15,475 nucleotides of DNA, taken from WRMR01 sp031548645 (GTDB taxonomy: Bacteria; Planctomycetota; Planctomycetia; Pirellulales; Thermoguttaceae). Within the stretch, counting starts at the first letter, position 1, and every line of letters begins with the position of its first letter. A model generated the notes under the pieces. The model was not told the origin of the DNA. It worked only from the letters and a program-made list of their open reading frames with translations, and searched no databases. The stretch spans positions 1-15,475 of the forward strand of contig JAVBQX010000155.1 of the NCBI GenBank assembly GCA_031548645.1, written 5' to 3'. Positions 14,733 through 15,475 of this stretch are shown here, piece by piece. Made by a program: the position numbers and the translations under genes.

Positions 14733-15299
14733 ATGACGCTTGAATATTCGCCGCAATTTGATCCGGCTTCGACGGAAGACGCAATGCTCGTGTCGATGGC
14801 ACGTTCGGGGCACCGTGAAGCCTTTGACGAAATCGACCGCCGCTATCGCGGTCGTATCTGTCGGTATCTGCGCCGCCATACCAACGGGCTGGCCCATGCG
14901 GAGGAACTGGCCCAGCAGACCTTGATCCGGGCCTTCGAGGTCATCGACCAGTTGCGGCTCGGCGACCGCGTCGGGGCCTGGTTGTACCGTATCGCCTATC
15001 GACTGCTGATCGACGATTCGCGGAAACGTCGCCCCCATGCGACGCTTGACGCCGACCTGGCCGGAACGGCACGGCAGGCCGTCGATTCGCTCATCGTCGA
15101 AGAGGAAAAGGCCGACCTCTGGCGAATCGCCCGCCAAACGCTCTCGCAGGACGAATACGTCGCCGTTGAGTTGCGTTACGTTGAAAATTTCAACATCGCC
15201 GAAATCGCGAACATCATGTCCCGCAGCCAGGTTTCCGTCCGCGTTCTTTTGCACCGTGCGCGAAACCGGCTCCTGCCGCATCTTTCCGACCAGTCGTAA
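14733..15299 (+). CDS. ECF-type RNA polymerase sigma factor
   Basis: With the ATG at 14733 the product has 188 residues, usual for ECF sigma factors. Region sigma-2 (about 18-98) contains MARSGHREAFDEIDRRYRGRI (22-42), EELAQQTLIRAFEVIDQLR (57-75) and WLYRIAYRLLIDDSRKRR (83-100), the pattern of core-polymerase and -10 binding helices. Region sigma-4 (about 132-183) contains LSQDEYVAVELRYVENFNIAEIANIMSRSQVSVRVLLHRARNRL, the -35-binding helix-turn-helix; I quote it by position (137-180) as the family signature. Neither candidate start is strong. The ATG at 14733 has no clear ribosome site, and an ATG at 14784 (residue 18) has GGAAG five bases upstream. The gene follows the ThuA-like gene by 38 bases, so joint transcription and translational coupling are likely. 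No anti-sigma factor appears before the window ends. Confidence 0.88.
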   Translation: MTLEYSPQFDPASTEDAMLVSMARSGHREAFDEIDRRYRGRICRYLRRHTNGLAHAEELAQQTLIRAFEVIDQLRLGDRVGAWLYRIAYRLLIDDSRKRRPHATLDADLAGTARQAVDSLIVEEEKADLWRIARQTLSQDEYVAVELRYVENFNIAEIANIMSRSQVSVRVLLHRARNRLLPHLSDQS

Positions 15300-15475
15300 T
15301 ATTTGCAGCTTTGCCCGCGACGCGAATTGTGGTATATTTGATGTTCCGGTTAATACGGCAGCGCAATCCATCAGGTAGGGCGGTCTCGCCGAGACCGCCG
15401 CAACGGGGCGTGAAGCCATTCGAACCGAATGTCACATTTCACCAAAAAACCAACGATGCCTTAAATCCGATTTCA
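15300..15475. other. Non-coding tail after the sigma factor gene
   Basis: No gene is seen in the last 176 bases. They hold the second palindrome copy and a small hairpin at 15417-15431 (CATTCG with CGAATG, loop AAC). No promoter or start of a following gene could be identified. Confidence 0.6.
15377..15399 (-). repeat. Palindromic repeat, copy 2
   Basis: A 9-bp perfect stem (GGCGGTCTC 15379-15387 with GAGACCGCC 15391-15399) has a 3-nt loop. No T-run follows on either strand. Read on the minus strand it matches 9155-9177 at 20 of 23 positions. Confidence 0.7.

Overview
The window most resembles a chromosome segment of an anaerobic or facultative bacterium of the Planctomycetota (PVC group). 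This is inference: coding DNA is fairly GC-rich with AT-rich spacers, and a secreted ThuA-like protein, an ECF sigma factor, an SGLT-type symporter, RNase Y and an NtrC-type regulator occur together with a trimeric [FeFe]-hydrogenase. No rRNA, tRNA, CRISPR array, transposase or phage gene was seen.

Left part (1-3976): the 3' end of rsmA (+) meets a leftward block. That block holds an exported protein of unknown function, whose last ~50 codons look frameshifted, a membrane-anchored staphylococcal-nuclease-like protein, and a 663-residue SSS-family symporter with an unusual ~95-residue soluble insert. A two-part hairpin plus T-run ends the leftward block.

Centre (3977-9185): an AT-rich divergent spacer leads to the clearest system here, hydC-hydB-hydA (NuoE-like, NuoF-like and H-cluster subunits). 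All cluster ligands are visible, and the layout is that of the NAD/ferredoxin-linked, electron-bifurcating (group A3-type) hydrogenases. hydC and hydB are tightly coupled. A 164-nt spacer with a strongly structured ~100-nt element separates hydB from hydA. The operon ends at a strong intrinsic terminator. The core of that terminator is one copy of a palindrome family whose second copy, in opposite orientation and with compensatory stem changes, lies at 15377-15399.

Right part (9196-15475): RNase Y (-); an unusually long (1.2 kb) AT-rich divergent spacer with several inverted repeats and no credible gene; an orphan sigma-54-dependent response regulator with its own terminator; a structured leader before a secreted ThuA-like protein; and an ECF sigma factor 38 nt after it. 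The last 176 nt carry the second palindrome copy and a small hairpin but no gene.

Functionally, HydABC would couple H2, NADH and ferredoxin during fermentation. RNase Y starts bulk mRNA decay. The symporter imports a sugar-like solute. The two transcription regulators have no identifiable targets in the window. The best candidates for something undescribed are the hydB-hydA intergenic RNA and the covarying palindrome family.
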